A stretch of DNA of 42,991 bases. Origin: Puniceicoccaceae bacterium (lineage in GTDB: Bacteria; Verrucomicrobiota; Verrucomicrobiae; Opitutales; Coraliomargaritaceae). The translations under genes and the position numbers were made by a program. The notes below the pieces were generated by a model that searched no databases, was not told the origin of the DNA, and saw only the letters and a program-made list of their open reading frames with translations. Shown here one piece after another: positions 9,054 to 18,851 of the stretch; within the stretch, counting starts at the first letter, position 1; each line of letters starts with the position of its first letter. Location of the stretch: positions 1 through 42,991 of the forward strand of contig CABXXS010000004.1 in assembly GCA_902516225.1 (NCBI GenBank), read 5' to 3'.

Positions 9054-10235
9054 ATGAGAATACACCGTAATTTAGCATACGCGGCAGGAGAAATAATTAG
9101 TGCGGTATTTGGCGAAAAAAAAGTACTCGACCGCGTTTTATCCACAAGCTTTCGTGCAAATCCAAAATGGGGTAAGCGCGACCGCGCATTCATAGCTGAA
9201 ACAGTTTTTGAGGTTGTCCGTTGGCGGCGTGCTCTAGGGTTCCTAGCCCAATGCGAAAAGATAGAAGCGCTTTGTGCTGCCCAGTGGATACGCATGGGCT
9301 TTGAGATTCCAAAATGGTGGGTACATGATGGCGCTAATGGGGATACGATTCGCAGTCTAGAGTCAGATCTAGAAGAACAACCACGGGCAATTCGTGCTTC
9401 GATTCCAGATTGGATCGATACACTAGGCCAAGAAGAACTCGGCGATAAATGGACTGACGAACTAAGTGCACTCAACCAAAGAGCAGAGGTATACCTTCGG
9501 GTTAATACCCTTAAGACCAGTCGCCCCGAAGCAATCCTCTGGCTGAAAAAGTATGGTGTAATAGCGAACGAAGTCCCCGAATTGCCAGACGCACTCGTCC
9601 TATTAAACGGACAAAAGCTACCAAAGTCATTGCGCGAGGATGGACGTGTAGAGATTCAAGATGCTGGCTCACAAATGATCGCTCCTCTGCTCGAAGCCCA
9701 ACCTGGGGAAACTGTTATAGATGCCTGCGCTGGAGCGGGGGGCAAGGCACTCCACCTTGCAGCGCTCATGCAAAATAAGGGGCAGATCATCGCGATGGAT
9801 ATCGCGCCCAAAAAACTACTTGAGCTTGATCGACGATCCAAAAGATCGCACCCCTACCCTTGTATTAAAACGCATATCATAGATGCAAAAACCGTTGTGA
9901 ATTATAAGGAGGCTGCGGACCGAATCCTCATAGATGCGCCCTGCTCTGGGATGGGCACATTAAAACGCCAGCCCGATCTGAAGTGGCGACTTGTACCAGA
10001 TTCTATAAAAAGCGCGCGCGCTATTCAGTACGAATGCTTGGATTCTTACTCAGAAATGCTCAAGTCTGATGGCTGCCTTGTATACGCGACTTGCTCTGTC
10101 TTACCCTCTGAAAACCGCGGTAACATCGACCGAATACTCCAGCAGGGTAGATTCGAATTATGTCAGGAATGTACTCTATCACCTGCAAAAACTGGGTATG
10201 ATGGATTTTATGCAGCTGTACTGATGAAAAAATAG
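9054..10235 (+). CDS. rsmB: RsmB/NOP-family RNA cytosine-C5 methyltransferase
   Basis: SAM-dependent RNA methyltransferase of the RsmB/NOL1/NOP2 group, 393 residues, which would make 5-methylcytosine, probably in 16S rRNA. The N-terminal 140 residues are helical, as in the NusB-like domain of RsmB. The Rossmann domain has the SAM motif DACAGAGGKALHLAAL near residue 223. The two family cysteines lie in DAPCSGMG (motif IV) and in YATCSVLPSEN (motif VI). Some divergence from classical RsmB means the exact target could differ (other NOP-family enzymes modify other rRNA sites or tRNA). Its stop lies 10 bp from the stop of the convergent phosphatase gene. It starts 131 bp after the PhoD-like gene, so it may have its own promoter. 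Confidence 0.88.
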   Translation: MRIHRNLAYAAGEIISAVFGEKKVLDRVLSTSFRANPKWGKRDRAFIAETVFEVVRWRRALGFLAQCEKIEALCAAQWIRMGFEIPKWWVHDGANGDTIRSLESDLEEQPRAIRASIPDWIDTLGQEELGDKWTDELSALNQRAEVYLRVNTLKTSRPEAILWLKKYGVIANEVPELPDALVLLNGQKLPKSLREDGRVEIQDAGSQMIAPLLEAQPGETVIDACAGAGGKALHLAALMQNKGQIIAMDIAPKKLLELDRRSKRSHPYPCIKTHIIDAKTVVNYKEAADRILIDAPCSGMGTLKRQPDLKWRLVPDSIKSARAIQYECLDSYSEMLKSDGCLVYATCSVLPSENRGNIDRILQQGRFELCQECTLSPAKTGYDGFYAAVLMKK

Positions 10236-10245
10236 ATATGGGCAC

Positions 10246-11658
10246 TTATACCCTAAGTCCCAGAGCATCCGTCATAATAGAAAAGAGCTCGCAGTTTTCA
10301 ATGAAGGCAGGCAATGATTCGCTGCCAGGACCAAATGCAAAAAGTTCGACACACTCGGAAGTATGACCTGTTGAGCTCCATCCGACAGCAGTCTGTTTAT
10401 TTACTTGCTGACCAAACGCACTATTTAAAGCACCACTGAGATATTCTACTTCAGCATCCAAAGCGGCCTGAACAATACTCGCCTGTGCTAGAGTCGATTC
10501 GATACCTAAGGCTTCTTTAACAGGCGCAGCACTGAACTGGCCGTTCTTACGATAGTGCTCTTCGATCCATTCAAAACTATGCTTCAAGTAGTTAATACGA
10601 TCGAGGGCGGGGCCACTATCTAAATAAGCCTCACCTGCTCCATCTAGCTGGCAACCTCCAGTCCCATGATCAGTAGTAATAATTAGCATGGTATCCGGGT
10701 TTTGCTCGATGTATTCGAGCGCGATAGGAATACAATCATCAAACTCAAGAAACTCATGTAGTATGGCGCCTGGGTCGTTTGCATGGCCTGCATGATCTAC
10801 TCGCCCACCCTCAACCTGTAAAACAAAGCCATCTTTTGATCCGCCCAGTCGGGAGAGCGCCGCGCGGAACATTTCAGGCAACCCGGGTATATTCTTATGC
10901 AAAGGATCATTCTTCCGATCTATTGCGTAAGGGATATGGCTATCTGAAAAAAGACCCAGCGTACGCGTACGCCCATTTACAGCAGCTAGCGCACTAGCGT
11001 CGGTGACCACTTCGTAGCCCTTAGCTTTAAAAAGTGAAGAGTAATCAGTCACGCTCCCGTCTTTTTGCACCTGCTTAAAGTGACGAGCACCGCCGCCGAG
11101 GAGAACATCAATTTCACGTTCCAAATATTGCCTAGCTATAGCGTCCTCCATATCCCTGTGTGATACGTTAGCTGAAAACCCCGCAGGTGTAGCATGAGTG
11201 ATGCGGCAAGTCGTTACTAGGCCCGTAGCCTTCCCTGCCTCTTTCGCGTAAGAAAATAGTGGCTTCAGATCCTGGCCCGAAGAATCTGTATTTATTCGCC
11301 CGTTATTCACCCGATCTCCGCTACCCCACGCACTAGCGGCTGCGGCAGAATCGGTGACTGGGGAGTTTGCCGAAGCTGTGTCTTGAAAACCTCGGCGCAC
11401 CCCTTGGCGCTCAAAAAGTTTAATCCAGTTAAGAGAAGCATCCTCATTGCGTAGCTTCCAATGATGGCCAAGACCTAATGTTCCATTACAGAGACCATCG
11501 ACCATCAGAAATATGAGGTTCTTTGCCCGCCCTGAGTTAAGCTTGCTTTCTTCTACTAAAGCTGCCCCCACTTGCGCGCTAGGCAGTATCGTAGTCGCAC
11601 CCGCCAATCCAGATAGTTTAAGAAACTGGCGACGAGAAGAGGGAGTCGATGTATCCAT
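10246..11658 (-). CDS. Alkaline phosphatase (PhoA superfamily), Tat-exported
   Basis: A 470-residue phosphomonoesterase of the alkaline phosphatase superfamily, likely periplasmic and releasing phosphate from organic esters. I chose the ATG at 11658 because it begins a twin-arginine signal: SSRRQFLKLSG followed by a hydrophobic stretch. The metal and catalytic motifs are present: MVDG (metal-binding Asp near residue 54), VTDSAAAASAWGSG with the nucleophilic Ser near residue 104, EGGRVDHAGHAND, TTDHGTGG, and GHTSECVELFAFGPG near the C-terminus. Export in folded form by Tat fits a metalloenzyme. It lies convergent to the RNA methyltransferase gene and 188 bp downstream of dnaA. I see no clear Pho box. 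The intact active site contrasts with the neighbouring PhoD-like protein. Confidence 0.92.
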   Translation of the reverse strand: MDTSTPSSRRQFLKLSGLAGATTILPSAQVGAALVEESKLNSGRAKNLIFLMVDGLCNGTLGLGHHWKLRNEDASLNWIKLFERQGVRRGFQDTASANSPVTDSAAAASAWGSGDRVNNGRINTDSSGQDLKPLFSYAKEAGKATGLVTTCRITHATPAGFSANVSHRDMEDAIARQYLEREIDVLLGGGARHFKQVQKDGSVTDYSSLFKAKGYEVVTDASALAAVNGRTRTLGLFSDSHIPYAIDRKNDPLHKNIPGLPEMFRAALSRLGGSKDGFVLQVEGGRVDHAGHANDPGAILHEFLEFDDCIPIALEYIEQNPDTMLIITTDHGTGGCQLDGAGEAYLDSGPALDRINYLKHSFEWIEEHYRKNGQFSAAPVKEALGIESTLAQASIVQAALDAEVEYLSGALNSAFGQQVNKQTAVGWSSTGHTSECVELFAFGPGSESLPAFIENCELFSIMTDALGLRV

Positions 11659-11845
11659 ATTCAGAACAATAGCTAACTGTCGGCTAGTCACAAATACTAA
11701 TTGTGAAAGAATATAGAAAAATAACAGCGCAACATCTGCTAGGATTAGCTCGTTATTGATACAATACTAAGCTTGCATCAATGGATGCTTTAATAGGCTC
11801 AGAAGCCTGTCACAAGTAAACAATTTTTAGACAAACTGGCCTTAC

Positions 11846-13234
11846 TTAATCGTTATTTTTAGATAATTGCTTAATTAAATAATCAACACCACGCTTCAAA
11901 CTGACGTCTTGTTCCATCATGTTTTCTACTTGCTTACAGGCATGTATCACCGTGCCGTGATCACGGCCGCCAAAAGCGTCCCCAATAGATTTTAAAGGAT
12001 CACCAGTAAGTGTCCGAGAAATGTACATAGCTACCTGACGAGGGACAACAATCCCGCTAGTGCGGCGGCGACCTATTAATTCGCTGAAGCGAATCTTGTA
12101 GTAGTCGGAAACTTTATGCTGAATCTGATCAACCGTCACTTTTCGAACAGCTTCCTCGTGTAGTAAATCACTGAGCAGACGCTCCACCGCATTTAGATCT
12201 AGTTTACGATCCACGAGATTGTTGTAGCCAGCGATACGGGTCAAAGCTCCCTCCATCCTACGAACATTACGAGAAACACGTTCTGCCAGGAAGTTCATTA
12301 CTTCCTCGTCCATGTCTATTTTCATAGCTGCTGCTTTATTCTTGAGAATAGCCACGCGTGTTTCTAGATCAGGGGCCTGTATATCGGTCACTAAACCCCA
12401 CTGGAATCTAGATACTAGGCGATTCTCCAGTCGCTCTATCTCATTTGCAGGCCGATCACTTGCTAAAAATATTTGCCGTCCAGACTCAAATAGATCGTTA
12501 AAGGTATGGAAAAATTCTTCCTGAGTACTTTCTTTTCCAGCAAGGAAATGAATATCGTCTACTAATAACGCGTCCACATTGCGGTAGTACTGCCGAAACT
12601 TGGTTAACTTGTTTTCACGGATGGCATGAATAAACTCGTTTGTGAACTTCTCCGTTGAGATGTATGCAATGCGAGCCTTCGGATTATTAACCAGCATCTG
12701 ATGCGCTACTGCATGCATGAGGTGGGTCTTGCCTAAACCTGTCTCTCCAAAAACAAAGAGTGGATTGTAAGCACGTCCTGGTGCATTTGCTACAGCGATT
12801 GAAGCAGCGTGAGCGAGCTGACAACCTGAGCCTACTACAAAATTATCGAATGTATTAGTCGGATTAATTAAGCTACGACGCTTAGTAGAGGATTGCTGTG
12901 TAGAACGTTCTGGGATCTGGCTAGTTCTCACATGGTCCCTTGCAGAAAAACTTGAGTCTACGAGCTCTACCTCATTTGATGTTGCCACTTCAATAGTGAC
13001 TTCCATTGCAGAGCCCGCGAAGCTGCAAACTTGTTTGTGGATGATATCGAGATAATTATTCTCGATCCAAATTGCGTTAAATTCACTTTTAGCCGTCAAG
13101 ACCATCTTGGTATCTGTTTCCACAGAACAAGACAATTCACTAAACCACATATCAAAGACATCCTCTGGAAAAAGGTTCTTCAGTTCGTTGTAGGCGCTCC
13201 TCCATAGGGAGCCTGAAGTATGTGTTGATGGCAT
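11846..13234 (-). CDS. dnaA: Chromosomal replication initiator DnaA
   Basis: Replication initiator and AAA+ ATPase that binds DnaA boxes at oriC. Domain I begins at [18 protein letters not shown]. Domain III carries Walker A (GETGLGKTH), Walker B ([14 protein letters not shown]) and the sensor/arginine-finger region ([12 protein letters not shown]). Domain IV ends with the DNA-binding signature [14 protein letters not shown]. The ATG at 13234 is preferred because domain I starts ten residues later; the frame stays open to 13306, so ATGs at 13267 and 13288 are alternatives. No dnaN, recF or rpmH lies next to it, unlike many bacteria. The 480 bp upstream are AT-rich with at least one perfect DnaA box, which would allow autoregulation or mark the origin. 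Confidence 0.96.
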   Translation of the reverse strand: MPSTHTSGSLWRSAYNELKNLFPEDVFDMWFSELSCSVETDTKMVLTAKSEFNAIWIENNYLDIIHKQVCSFAGSAMEVTIEVATSNEVELVDSSFSARDHVRTSQIPERSTQQSSTKRRSLINPTNTFDNFVVGSGCQLAHAASIAVANAPGRAYNPLFVFGETGLGKTHLMHAVAHQMLVNNPKARIAYISTEKFTNEFIHAIRENKLTKFRQYYRNVDALLVDDIHFLAGKESTQEEFFHTFNDLFESGRQIFLASDRPANEIERLENRLVSRFQWGLVTDIQAPDLETRVAILKNKAAAMKIDMDEEVMNFLAERVSRNVRRMEGALTRIAGYNNLVDRKLDLNAVERLLSDLLHEEAVRKVTVDQIQHKVSDYYKIRFSELIGRRRTSGIVVPRQVAMYISRTLTGDPLKSIGDAFGGRDHGTVIHACKQVENMMEQDVSLKRGVDYLIKQLSKNND

Positions 13235-13306
13235 GAAAGAAAAAAAGTTTAGGGAGTAATGATTCATTAAATGTGTCCTGCAATACATTTTAGTACTGGA
13301 GAGCAA

Positions 13307-13718
13307 AAATAACTAAAATTTAGAAAAAATAAGCAATTTATGTGCGAGATGGGGCTTTGCCGCGCAATTAATAAAGTGATGATTTTTTAAGTGTTTGTTT
13401 ATAAGTAGTTTGAAATTTATTTAAGTTAAAATTACTCAAATAGAAAATATGTAAGTCGTTGAAAAACAGAGATAAATGTATTACTAAGGAAATTAAGAAT
13501 ATGAGAATTCGTAACCAAGCACACTTGGCAAGACGAAGTTCTACACAAGTTATTCACACCAAGAGGAAGAATAACTTTTTGGAATTTCCCAATATTACTA
13601 TCACAGCTTTGTTAGTCCCTGAAAAGATGGTGTTTATGAAATTAAGGGAGAATTAAAACTGCCCATAACACATCGAAAAATAATTGCGCACTGGAGAATT
13701 CTATAAAAAATTAAAATC
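13307..13718. other. AT-rich region upstream of dnaA; candidate origin or dnaA promoter
   Basis: This gap between dnaA and hprK holds no convincing gene. It is markedly AT-rich, especially 13381-13450 (runs such as GATTTTTTAAG and GAAATTTATTTAAG), as in a DNA-unwinding element. A perfect TTATNCACA box lies at 13550-13558, and a weaker reverse-strand match (TGTTTATAA) lies near 13396. A single strong box is fewer than usual for oriC, so it may only be the dnaA regulatory region. A 65-codon rightward frame at 13459-13656 crosses it but resembles no protein I know. Confidence 0.35.
13550..13558 (+). promoter_or_regulatory. DnaA box (TTATTCACA)
   Basis: An exact match to the bacterial DnaA-box consensus TTATNCACA, 316 bp upstream of the chosen dnaA start and inside the AT-rich gap. 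Its location supports a role in replication initiation or dnaA autoregulation, though one nonamer can occur by chance. Confidence 0.5.
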
Positions 13719-14696
13719 TTATTCATCGCTCTTGGATTTTCTCATGTGCGCGATTAATCGATCGTTAAATTCTGCCGCTGAATCATGCCCGATTTTCTTC
13801 AGAGCCTGAGACATTGCAGCTACTTCAGTCAACCGCGCCATATCACGACCTGGGCGTACGGGAATCTGCATCGTAGGTATGTTCAGACCGAGTATTTCTA
13901 TATATTGCTCTTCTAAGCCAGTACGTTCCTCGTGCATACCAGGTGCCCAGACAACAAATTTTATAACAAGGTCGATACGCTTTTCGTAACGCACCGAACG
14001 AACACCAAAAAGTTCTGCTATGTTGATAATACCCAGACCACGACATTCCATAAAACCTCTACTTAGATCCGAGGAAGTCGCGAGAAGCTCGCGCTCGCTT
14101 GCACGTTTTATGTAGATAAGATCATCCGCTACAAGACTGTGACCGCGCTCGATTAGGGCGAGTGCGCATTCACTCTTACCTACCCCACTCTCGCCGCAAA
14201 TTAAAGTCCCTATTCCACGCACATCAAGTAAAGTCCCATGTAACTGGGTACGAGGAGCGAATTTATCTTCCAGTAGTAGAGTGGCTTCCGTTGTGAAAGT
14301 CTTCGTTTTAAGCGGCGACCGAATAATCGGAGTCTTGTATTGATTTGCTAGCTTACAAAGTTCCTTCGAAGGAGCAAGGTTTCTAGATACCACCACACAA
14401 GGCACCTTGCGCTTGAGAATCTCGGTCATAATTGCGAGCTGCTTCGCCTTTGATTGCTCTCTAATAAAGGCCATTTCACCAGCTCCAAGTAACTGAATTC
14501 GTTTTGCAGCGAATGCTTTAAAAAAACCAACCATAGCCAGCGCAGGGCGATTCAAACTGCGCTCACGAATCATATTATCCAGGCCCGCCTCCCCCGCCAC
14601 TAATTCCATTTTTAAAGGCTCCTTAAAGGAGTCATAAAAGTCTCTCACCGAGACGGCCTCGACAAATTTAGTGTTATTGCGCTGCATTAAGGACAT
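13719..14696 (-). CDS. hprK: HPr kinase/phosphorylase
   Basis: A bifunctional enzyme that phosphorylates and dephosphorylates a regulatory Ser of HPr in the phosphotransferase/carbon-control system. The protein is 325 residues. The C-terminal catalytic domain has the P-loop GESGVGKSE (168-176), preceded by HG at 153-154 and followed by the RGHSLVADD segment. The family signature [15 protein letters not shown] and the C-terminal [19 protein letters not shown] region are also present. The N-terminal domain (1-135) matches the receiver-like HprK fold. No HPr or PTS gene lies nearby. It sits 15 bp downstream of lptB in the same direction, so the two are probably co-transcribed. In bacteria with few PTS sugars HprK may have a wider signalling role; that is inference. 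Confidence 0.95.
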   Translation of the reverse strand: MSLMQRNNTKFVEAVSVRDFYDSFKEPLKMELVAGEAGLDNMIRERSLNRPALAMVGFFKAFAAKRIQLLGAGEMAFIREQSKAKQLAIMTEILKRKVPCVVVSRNLAPSKELCKLANQYKTPIIRSPLKTKTFTTEATLLLEDKFAPRTQLHGTLLDVRGIGTLICGESGVGKSECALALIERGHSLVADDLIYIKRASERELLATSSDLSRGFMECRGLGIINIAELFGVRSVRYEKRIDLVIKFVVWAPGMHEERTGLEEQYIEILGLNIPTMQIPVRPGRDMARLTEVAAMSQALKKIGHDSAAEFNDRLIAHMRKSKSDE

Positions 14697-14711
14697 TTTG
14701 ATCCCCCTTGT

Positions 14712-15458
14712 TTACATATTAAAATCCTGGCCGAGATAGATCTCTCGGCTCTTTGGATCGTTAATCAAGAATTCGCTACTTCCCTCGCTGAGAATAGAAC
14801 CCTCATGAAGTAAGTAGGCACGGTCGACAATGGCTAGAGTCTCACGCACATTGTGGTCAGTAATTAAAACGCCAATGCCACGCTCCTTGAGCTGAATAAT
14901 AATTTTCTGTACTTCGCTTACACTTATTGGATCTACCCCGCTAAAGGGCTCGTCCATTAGCAAGAACTTTGGATTAGTTACCAGTGCACGGGAAATTTCC
15001 AAACGGCGCCGCTCACCGCCACTGAGAGTGTAAGCTTTCTGTTTAGCTAGGTGACTTAAACTGAGCTCTTCTAGGTGCTCTACAATACAAGACTCACGCT
15101 CTGATTTTGTATAGGGCATCGTTTCGGCAATCGCACGGATATTTTGCTCCACCGTCATTTTTCGAAAAATTGAGGCTTCTTGTGGTAGGTATCCAATGCC
15201 ACAGCGCGCACGGCGATACATTGGTAGGTCTGTTAATTCGTAATCATTTAAGAAGACCTGCCCACCAGTGCTCGGAACCAAGCCGATGACCATATAAAAA
15301 GTAGTAGTTTTTCCAGCACCGTTAGGTCCAAGTAAGCCTACAATTTCACCCGCACTAAGATTAATATCAACGCCGTTAACTACGCGGTTTTTCCCGTATT
15401 CCTTTACAAGGCCACGAGTTTCAATCTTGGGAGTGATTGCAGTATCATCCATATTCAC
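14712..15458 (-). CDS. lptB: Lipopolysaccharide export ABC transporter ATP-binding protein
   Basis: Cytoplasmic ATPase that powers extraction of lipopolysaccharide from the inner membrane with LptF and LptG. The 248-residue protein has Walker A GPNGAGKTT, Q-loop PQEASIFRKMTV, ABC signature LSGGERRRLEIS, Walker B FLLMDEPFSGVDPIS, and the H-loop in ITDHNVRETL. The PFSGVDP segment and the overall length match LptB rather than amino-acid or lipoprotein exporters. It indicates a Gram-negative envelope with LPS. Its partners lptA, lptC, lptF and lptG are not in the window. It is followed by hprK 15 bp downstream; in Proteobacteria lptB also lies near nitrogen-PTS and hprK-type genes, so this proximity may be old. 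Confidence 0.93.
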   Translation of the reverse strand: MNMDDTAITPKIETRGLVKEYGKNRVVNGVDINLSAGEIVGLLGPNGAGKTTTFYMVIGLVPSTGGQVFLNDYELTDLPMYRRARCGIGYLPQEASIFRKMTVEQNIRAIAETMPYTKSERESCIVEHLEELSLSHLAKQKAYTLSGGERRRLEISRALVTNPKFLLMDEPFSGVDPISVSEVQKIIIQLKERGIGVLITDHNVRETLAIVDRAYLLHEGSILSEGSSEFLINDPKSREIYLGQDFNM

Positions 15459-15596
15459 AAAGCACTAAAGCATGCTCATAGCACACCGCAATACAATCCT
15501 TCAAATCACAATTTAGTATGCGATCAACTTGCTACTTAGACTGCAAAGAATTAGGAATACTTCCCGAAGTATCGACCAGTTCGCCCAGTAATTGGC

Positions 15597-16040
15597 TCAA
15601 AAAGAGCCTGCGATCTGCGCAAGCTTCTCTAGTTGATCAATATAGCTCCTTGTATCCTCGGAGCGATTATTCTCTGAGGCTAGGTGAATTTCTTCCACTA
15701 TAACTGCTATTTGCTTTGCTAGATCCTGTTCTTCAGCCTCAGAATTTTCCACAAAATAGGCGACTGCCTTCTCCAAAGAGTAAGTACTCATATGGATTTC
15801 GTGTAATGCTCCAGCGTTAAGTTCCTCCTTACCGACTATGAAATCAACTTCTTTGGCAAAGACTGCAGTCGCTTCTTCTAGAGAATAGATATCCTCCAGC
15901 TTAAGGTGCTGAATCGGCTTCTCATTGTGATCGTGAGCAGAGTGCTCATCTATATGGTCGCTGTGTTGATCGGAACACGCACTTAGCATACAGCTAATAG
16001 CGATTAAATAAGCACTAGATACAGTATGTTTTATAGTCAT
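15597..16040 (-). CDS. Small His/Asp-rich lipoprotein
   Basis: A 147-residue protein with a lipoprotein signal: a hydrophobic stretch ending in MLSAC, with Cys at residue 22 as the lipidation site. A short charged linker rich in His and Asp (DQHSDHIDEHSAHDHNE) follows and could bind metal ions, perhaps zinc or copper. The remainder is helical and seems to hold two related segments, IYSLEEATAVFAKEV and TYSLEKAVAYFVEN, suggesting an internal duplication forming a helical bundle. No enzyme motif is visible. It stands alone between lptB and ahcY, with gaps of about 140 and 80 bp. A periplasmic metal-binding or metal-sensing role is plausible but unproven. Confidence 0.75.
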   Translation of the reverse strand: MTIKHTVSSAYLIAISCMLSACSDQHSDHIDEHSAHDHNEKPIQHLKLEDIYSLEEATAVFAKEVDFIVGKEELNAGALHEIHMSTYSLEKAVAYFVENSEAEEQDLAKQIAVIVEEIHLASENNRSEDTRSYIDQLEKLAQIAGSF

Positions 16041-16101
16041 AAATGTTAAGTATTAAAAACAGTAAATAGATTCATTTCTAATTTTATTTCTGACAAGTCT
16101 T

Positions 16102-16121
16102 TTTGACTGGGATAAGTCAAA
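16102..16121 (-). other. Hairpin immediately after ahcY
   Basis: TTTGACT and AGTCAAA can form a 7-bp stem with a 6-nt loop directly after the ahcY stop codon. There is no clear U-tract after it on the leftward strand, so it may be a weak terminator or an mRNA 3'-end stabiliser. Confidence 0.3.
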
Positions 16122-17567
16122 CTAATATCGGTAGTGGTCCGACTTGTAGGGGCCCTTAGCACTGACTCCGATATAATCAGCCTGTGTTTCACTGAGCACG
16201 GTCAACTTGCACCCTATCTTATCTAAATGTAAACGAGCAACTTCTTCATCTATATGCTTAGGAAGAATATATACCCCTGGGGTGTATTTCTCGAGATGCT
16301 TCCATAACTCAATTTGAGCGAGCGCTTGATTAGTAAAGCTGTTCGACATCACAAAGGAAGGGTGACCCGTAGCGCAGCCGAGATTTACCAATCGCCCCTT
16401 AGCAAGAAGATAGACGCTATGCCCGTCTGGGAAAGTGTACTTATCGACGGCTCCCTCTTCGTCTGGCTTGATTGATTCTACGTCCACTCCAGGCATATCA
16501 TCAAGATCATCGACGCCGATTTCGTTATCAAAGTGCCCAATGTTACATACGATTGCTTGGTCCTTCATCTTCGACATATGATCCGCGGTGATGATACCGA
16601 AGTTTCCGGTAGTCGTAACATAAATGTCTCCCCAACCCAGTGTATCTTCTACAGTTAAAACACGGTGGCCCTCCATGGCTGCTTGTAATGCACATATTGG
16701 GTCTACTTCCGTCACGACTACTTGTGCGCCCATTCCCTTGAGCGCCGCCGCACAACCTTTGCCTACGTCGCCATAGCCACAGACCACACCGACCTTACCA
16801 GAGATCATAACATCAGTAGCACGTTTAATCCCATCGAGCAGCGACTCGCGGCAACCGTATAGATTATCAAATTTAGCTTTAGTAACCGAATCATTAACGT
16901 TAATAGCGGGAACTAGCAACTTGCCCGCTTTATGCATTTCATAAAGGCGATGAACACCAGTAGTGGTCTCTTCAGAAACACCCTTCCATTCTTTGAGTAC
17001 ATCGTGCCAATGATTTGGCTTAGCACTATGAATCTTCTTTAGGAGGCGCTTAATAACATCTTCTTCTAAACTACCAGATTCAGATTCGACCCAGTCACTA
17101 CCATCTTCGAGTTCATAGCCCTTGTGGATGAGCAGTGTGGCATCTCCACCGTCGTCAACAATGAGTTGAGGCCCAGAACCATCAGGCCATGTAAGTGCTT
17201 GCTCGGTACACCACCAGTATTCTTCGAGGGTCTCGCCCTTCCAAGCGAAAACGGGTACGTCTAAATTCTTGGCAACATAGGCAGCCGCGTGGTCCTGCGT
17301 TGAGAATATATTACAAGAACACCAGCGTAAATCGGCCCCAAGAGCTTGCAACGTCTCAATAAGAACCGCCGTCTGAATAGTCATGTGCAGAGAACCCATG
17401 ATACGGACGCCCTTCAGCGGCTGTTCTGGGGCATACTTCTCACGTGTAGCCATCAGGCCAGGCATCTCGAATTGCGCAATTTCAACTTCCTTGCGCCCGA
17501 AGTCCGCAAGATTAATATCCTTCACCTTATAATCAGTGCCGGTCTTTGTTAGTGTGTCTGTGCTCAT
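16122..17567 (-). CDS. ahcY: Adenosylhomocysteinase
   Basis: NAD-dependent enzyme splitting S-adenosylhomocysteine into homocysteine and adenosine, which removes the product inhibitor of methyltransferases. At 481 residues it is the long bacterial/plant form, with the roughly 40-residue insertion (around [17 protein letters not shown]). The NAD-binding motif is [15 protein letters not shown], the substrate-side segments [13 protein letters not shown] and [14 protein letters not shown] are intact, and the C-terminus ends in YKSDHYRY with the Lys and Tyr used in the NAD site. The chosen ATG at 17567 is 42 bp downstream of metK, so metK and ahcY almost certainly form one operon covering two steps of the SAM cycle. 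The upstream regulator gene may control both. Confidence 0.97.
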   Translation of the reverse strand: MSTDTLTKTGTDYKVKDINLADFGRKEVEIAQFEMPGLMATREKYAPEQPLKGVRIMGSLHMTIQTAVLIETLQALGADLRWCSCNIFSTQDHAAAYVAKNLDVPVFAWKGETLEEYWWCTEQALTWPDGSGPQLIVDDGGDATLLIHKGYELEDGSDWVESESGSLEEDVIKRLLKKIHSAKPNHWHDVLKEWKGVSEETTTGVHRLYEMHKAGKLLVPAINVNDSVTKAKFDNLYGCRESLLDGIKRATDVMISGKVGVVCGYGDVGKGCAAALKGMGAQVVVTEVDPICALQAAMEGHRVLTVEDTLGWGDIYVTTTGNFGIITADHMSKMKDQAIVCNIGHFDNEIGVDDLDDMPGVDVESIKPDEEGAVDKYTFPDGHSVYLLAKGRLVNLGCATGHPSFVMSNSFTNQALAQIELWKHLEKYTPGVYILPKHIDEEVARLHLDKIGCKLTVLSETQADYIGVSAKGPYKSDHYRY

Positions 17568-17609
17568 ATATAATTCTAATTTGTTCTTAATATAGTTTTA
17601 ACCACCCGC

Positions 17610-18773
17610 TTAGAGTGCTGCCTTTAATTCCTCGGCTTTAGTGGTCGATTCCCATGGAAGATTTTCTTTTGCGAAATGCCCATAGTTTGTACTCTCGCGG
17701 TAAATTGGGCGAAGTAAGTCGAGTTGACTAACAATATCCGCCGGCTTAAAACTAAATACCTTCTGCGCAGCTTCAGCTATCTTAGTATCCTCAACTGTAC
17801 TAGTACCAAAAGTATCCACATGAATACTGGTGGGATGAGGATGCCCAATCGCATACGCCACTTCTAACTCACATGCCTCAGCTAAACCAGCTGCTACAAT
17901 GTTCTTAGCTACCCAGCGAGTAAAATAAGCCGCCGATCGGTCCACCTTAGAGGGATCTTTACCAGAGAATGCGCCACCCCCGTGACGTGCCCAGCCGCCG
18001 TAAGTGTCTACAATAATCTTTCGCCCAGTCAAACCAGCGTCGCCTTGCGGGCCACCGATCACGAAGCTGCCAGTAGGATTAATCAAATACTCCGTATCGT
18101 CATTAAGTAATTCCTCGGGTAGCACTTTACGAATCACCTCATCGATACAAAACTCTTTAATTTTAGCGTGTTTCACATCCGGTGTATGCTGAGTAGAAAT
18201 TACCACATTTTTAATTCCCACAGGCTGACCATCGATGTATTCTAAAGCTACTTGGCTTTTTACATCAGGACGCAGCCAAGGAATACCTATTTCTTTTCGT
18301 TGATGGGCCATTTCTCTAAGCAGACGATGTGCATACATAACTGGAGCTGGCATCAACTCAGCTGTCTGCTGACAAGCATATCCAAACATGATACCTTGGT
18401 CTCCTGCGCCCTGCTCGTCGCTACCCTTTCCATCTGCCCCAGCAGCATCGACTCCTTGGGCGATGTCAGTAGACTGAGCAGTGAGAATATTGGAAATAAA
18501 AACCTTATCTGCATGAAATACATCGTCCTCGTTCACGTAGCCAATATCCCGAATCGCTTCACGGACGACCGACTCATAATTAAGATCTGCATTCGTAGTG
18601 ATTTCACCTGCCAAGAAAACACAGTTACTCTTAACTAGTGTCTCGCAAGCTACGCGGCTTAAGGGATCCTGTTCCAAGCAGGCGTCTAGAATACTATCAG
18701 AAATGTAGTCAGCTACTTTATCGGGATGACCCTCCCCTACTGATTCGGATGAAAAAATTAAATCTTGCCTCAT
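17610..18773 (-). CDS. metK: S-adenosylmethionine synthetase
   Basis: Makes S-adenosylmethionine from methionine and ATP. I place the start at the ATG at 18773 ([19 protein letters not shown]), giving 388 residues, the normal length; the frame stays open to 18809. The signature [12 protein letters not shown] and the P-loop-like [19 protein letters not shown] are both present, as is the N-terminal GEGHPDK with its ATP-binding His. It is followed 42 bp later by ahcY in the same direction. The 78 bp upstream, before the stop of the winged-helix regulator gene, contain a 16-bp palindrome overlapping a TATAAA sequence. I see no SAM riboswitch there. Confidence 0.97.
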   Translation of the reverse strand: MRQDLIFSSESVGEGHPDKVADYISDSILDACLEQDPLSRVACETLVKSNCVFLAGEITTNADLNYESVVREAIRDIGYVNEDDVFHADKVFISNILTAQSTDIAQGVDAAGADGKGSDEQGAGDQGIMFGYACQQTAELMPAPVMYAHRLLREMAHQRKEIGIPWLRPDVKSQVALEYIDGQPVGIKNVVISTQHTPDVKHAKIKEFCIDEVIRKVLPEELLNDDTEYLINPTGSFVIGGPQGDAGLTGRKIIVDTYGGWARHGGGAFSGKDPSKVDRSAAYFTRWVAKNIVAAGLAEACELEVAYAIGHPHPTSIHVDTFGTSTVEDTKIAEAAQKVFSFKPADIVSQLDLLRPIYRESTNYGHFAKENLPWESTTKAEELKAAL

Positions 18774-18816
18774 GCTGGAGTAACCAATTCGACATGTGAG
18801 ATATTGCAAGAATTTA

Positions 18817-18832
18817 TACCGACATATCGGTA
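18817..18832. promoter_or_regulatory. Palindrome between regulator gene and metK, possible operator
   Basis: TACCGACATATCGGTA has 6-bp inverted arms (TACCGA/TCGGTA) around a 4-bp centre. On the leftward strand it runs straight into TATAAA, a possible -10 box for metK-ahcY, so a bound dimer would block the promoter. It lies 44 bp upstream of the metK start and 20 bp downstream of the stop of the winged-helix regulator gene. Confidence 0.4.
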
Positions 18833-18851
18833 GATAATAATCTAGCGTATT

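Noticed and set aside
13459..13656. A 65-codon rightward frame upstream of dnaA
   Set aside because: It crosses an AT-rich candidate origin, lacks a convincing start signal and resembles no protein such as RpmH; its basic character is explained by AT-rich codons (Lys, Arg, Asn).
18774..18851. SAM or SAH riboswitch in the metK leader
   Set aside because: The gap of 78 bp is too short for the common SAM riboswitches and shows only a DNA-type palindrome.
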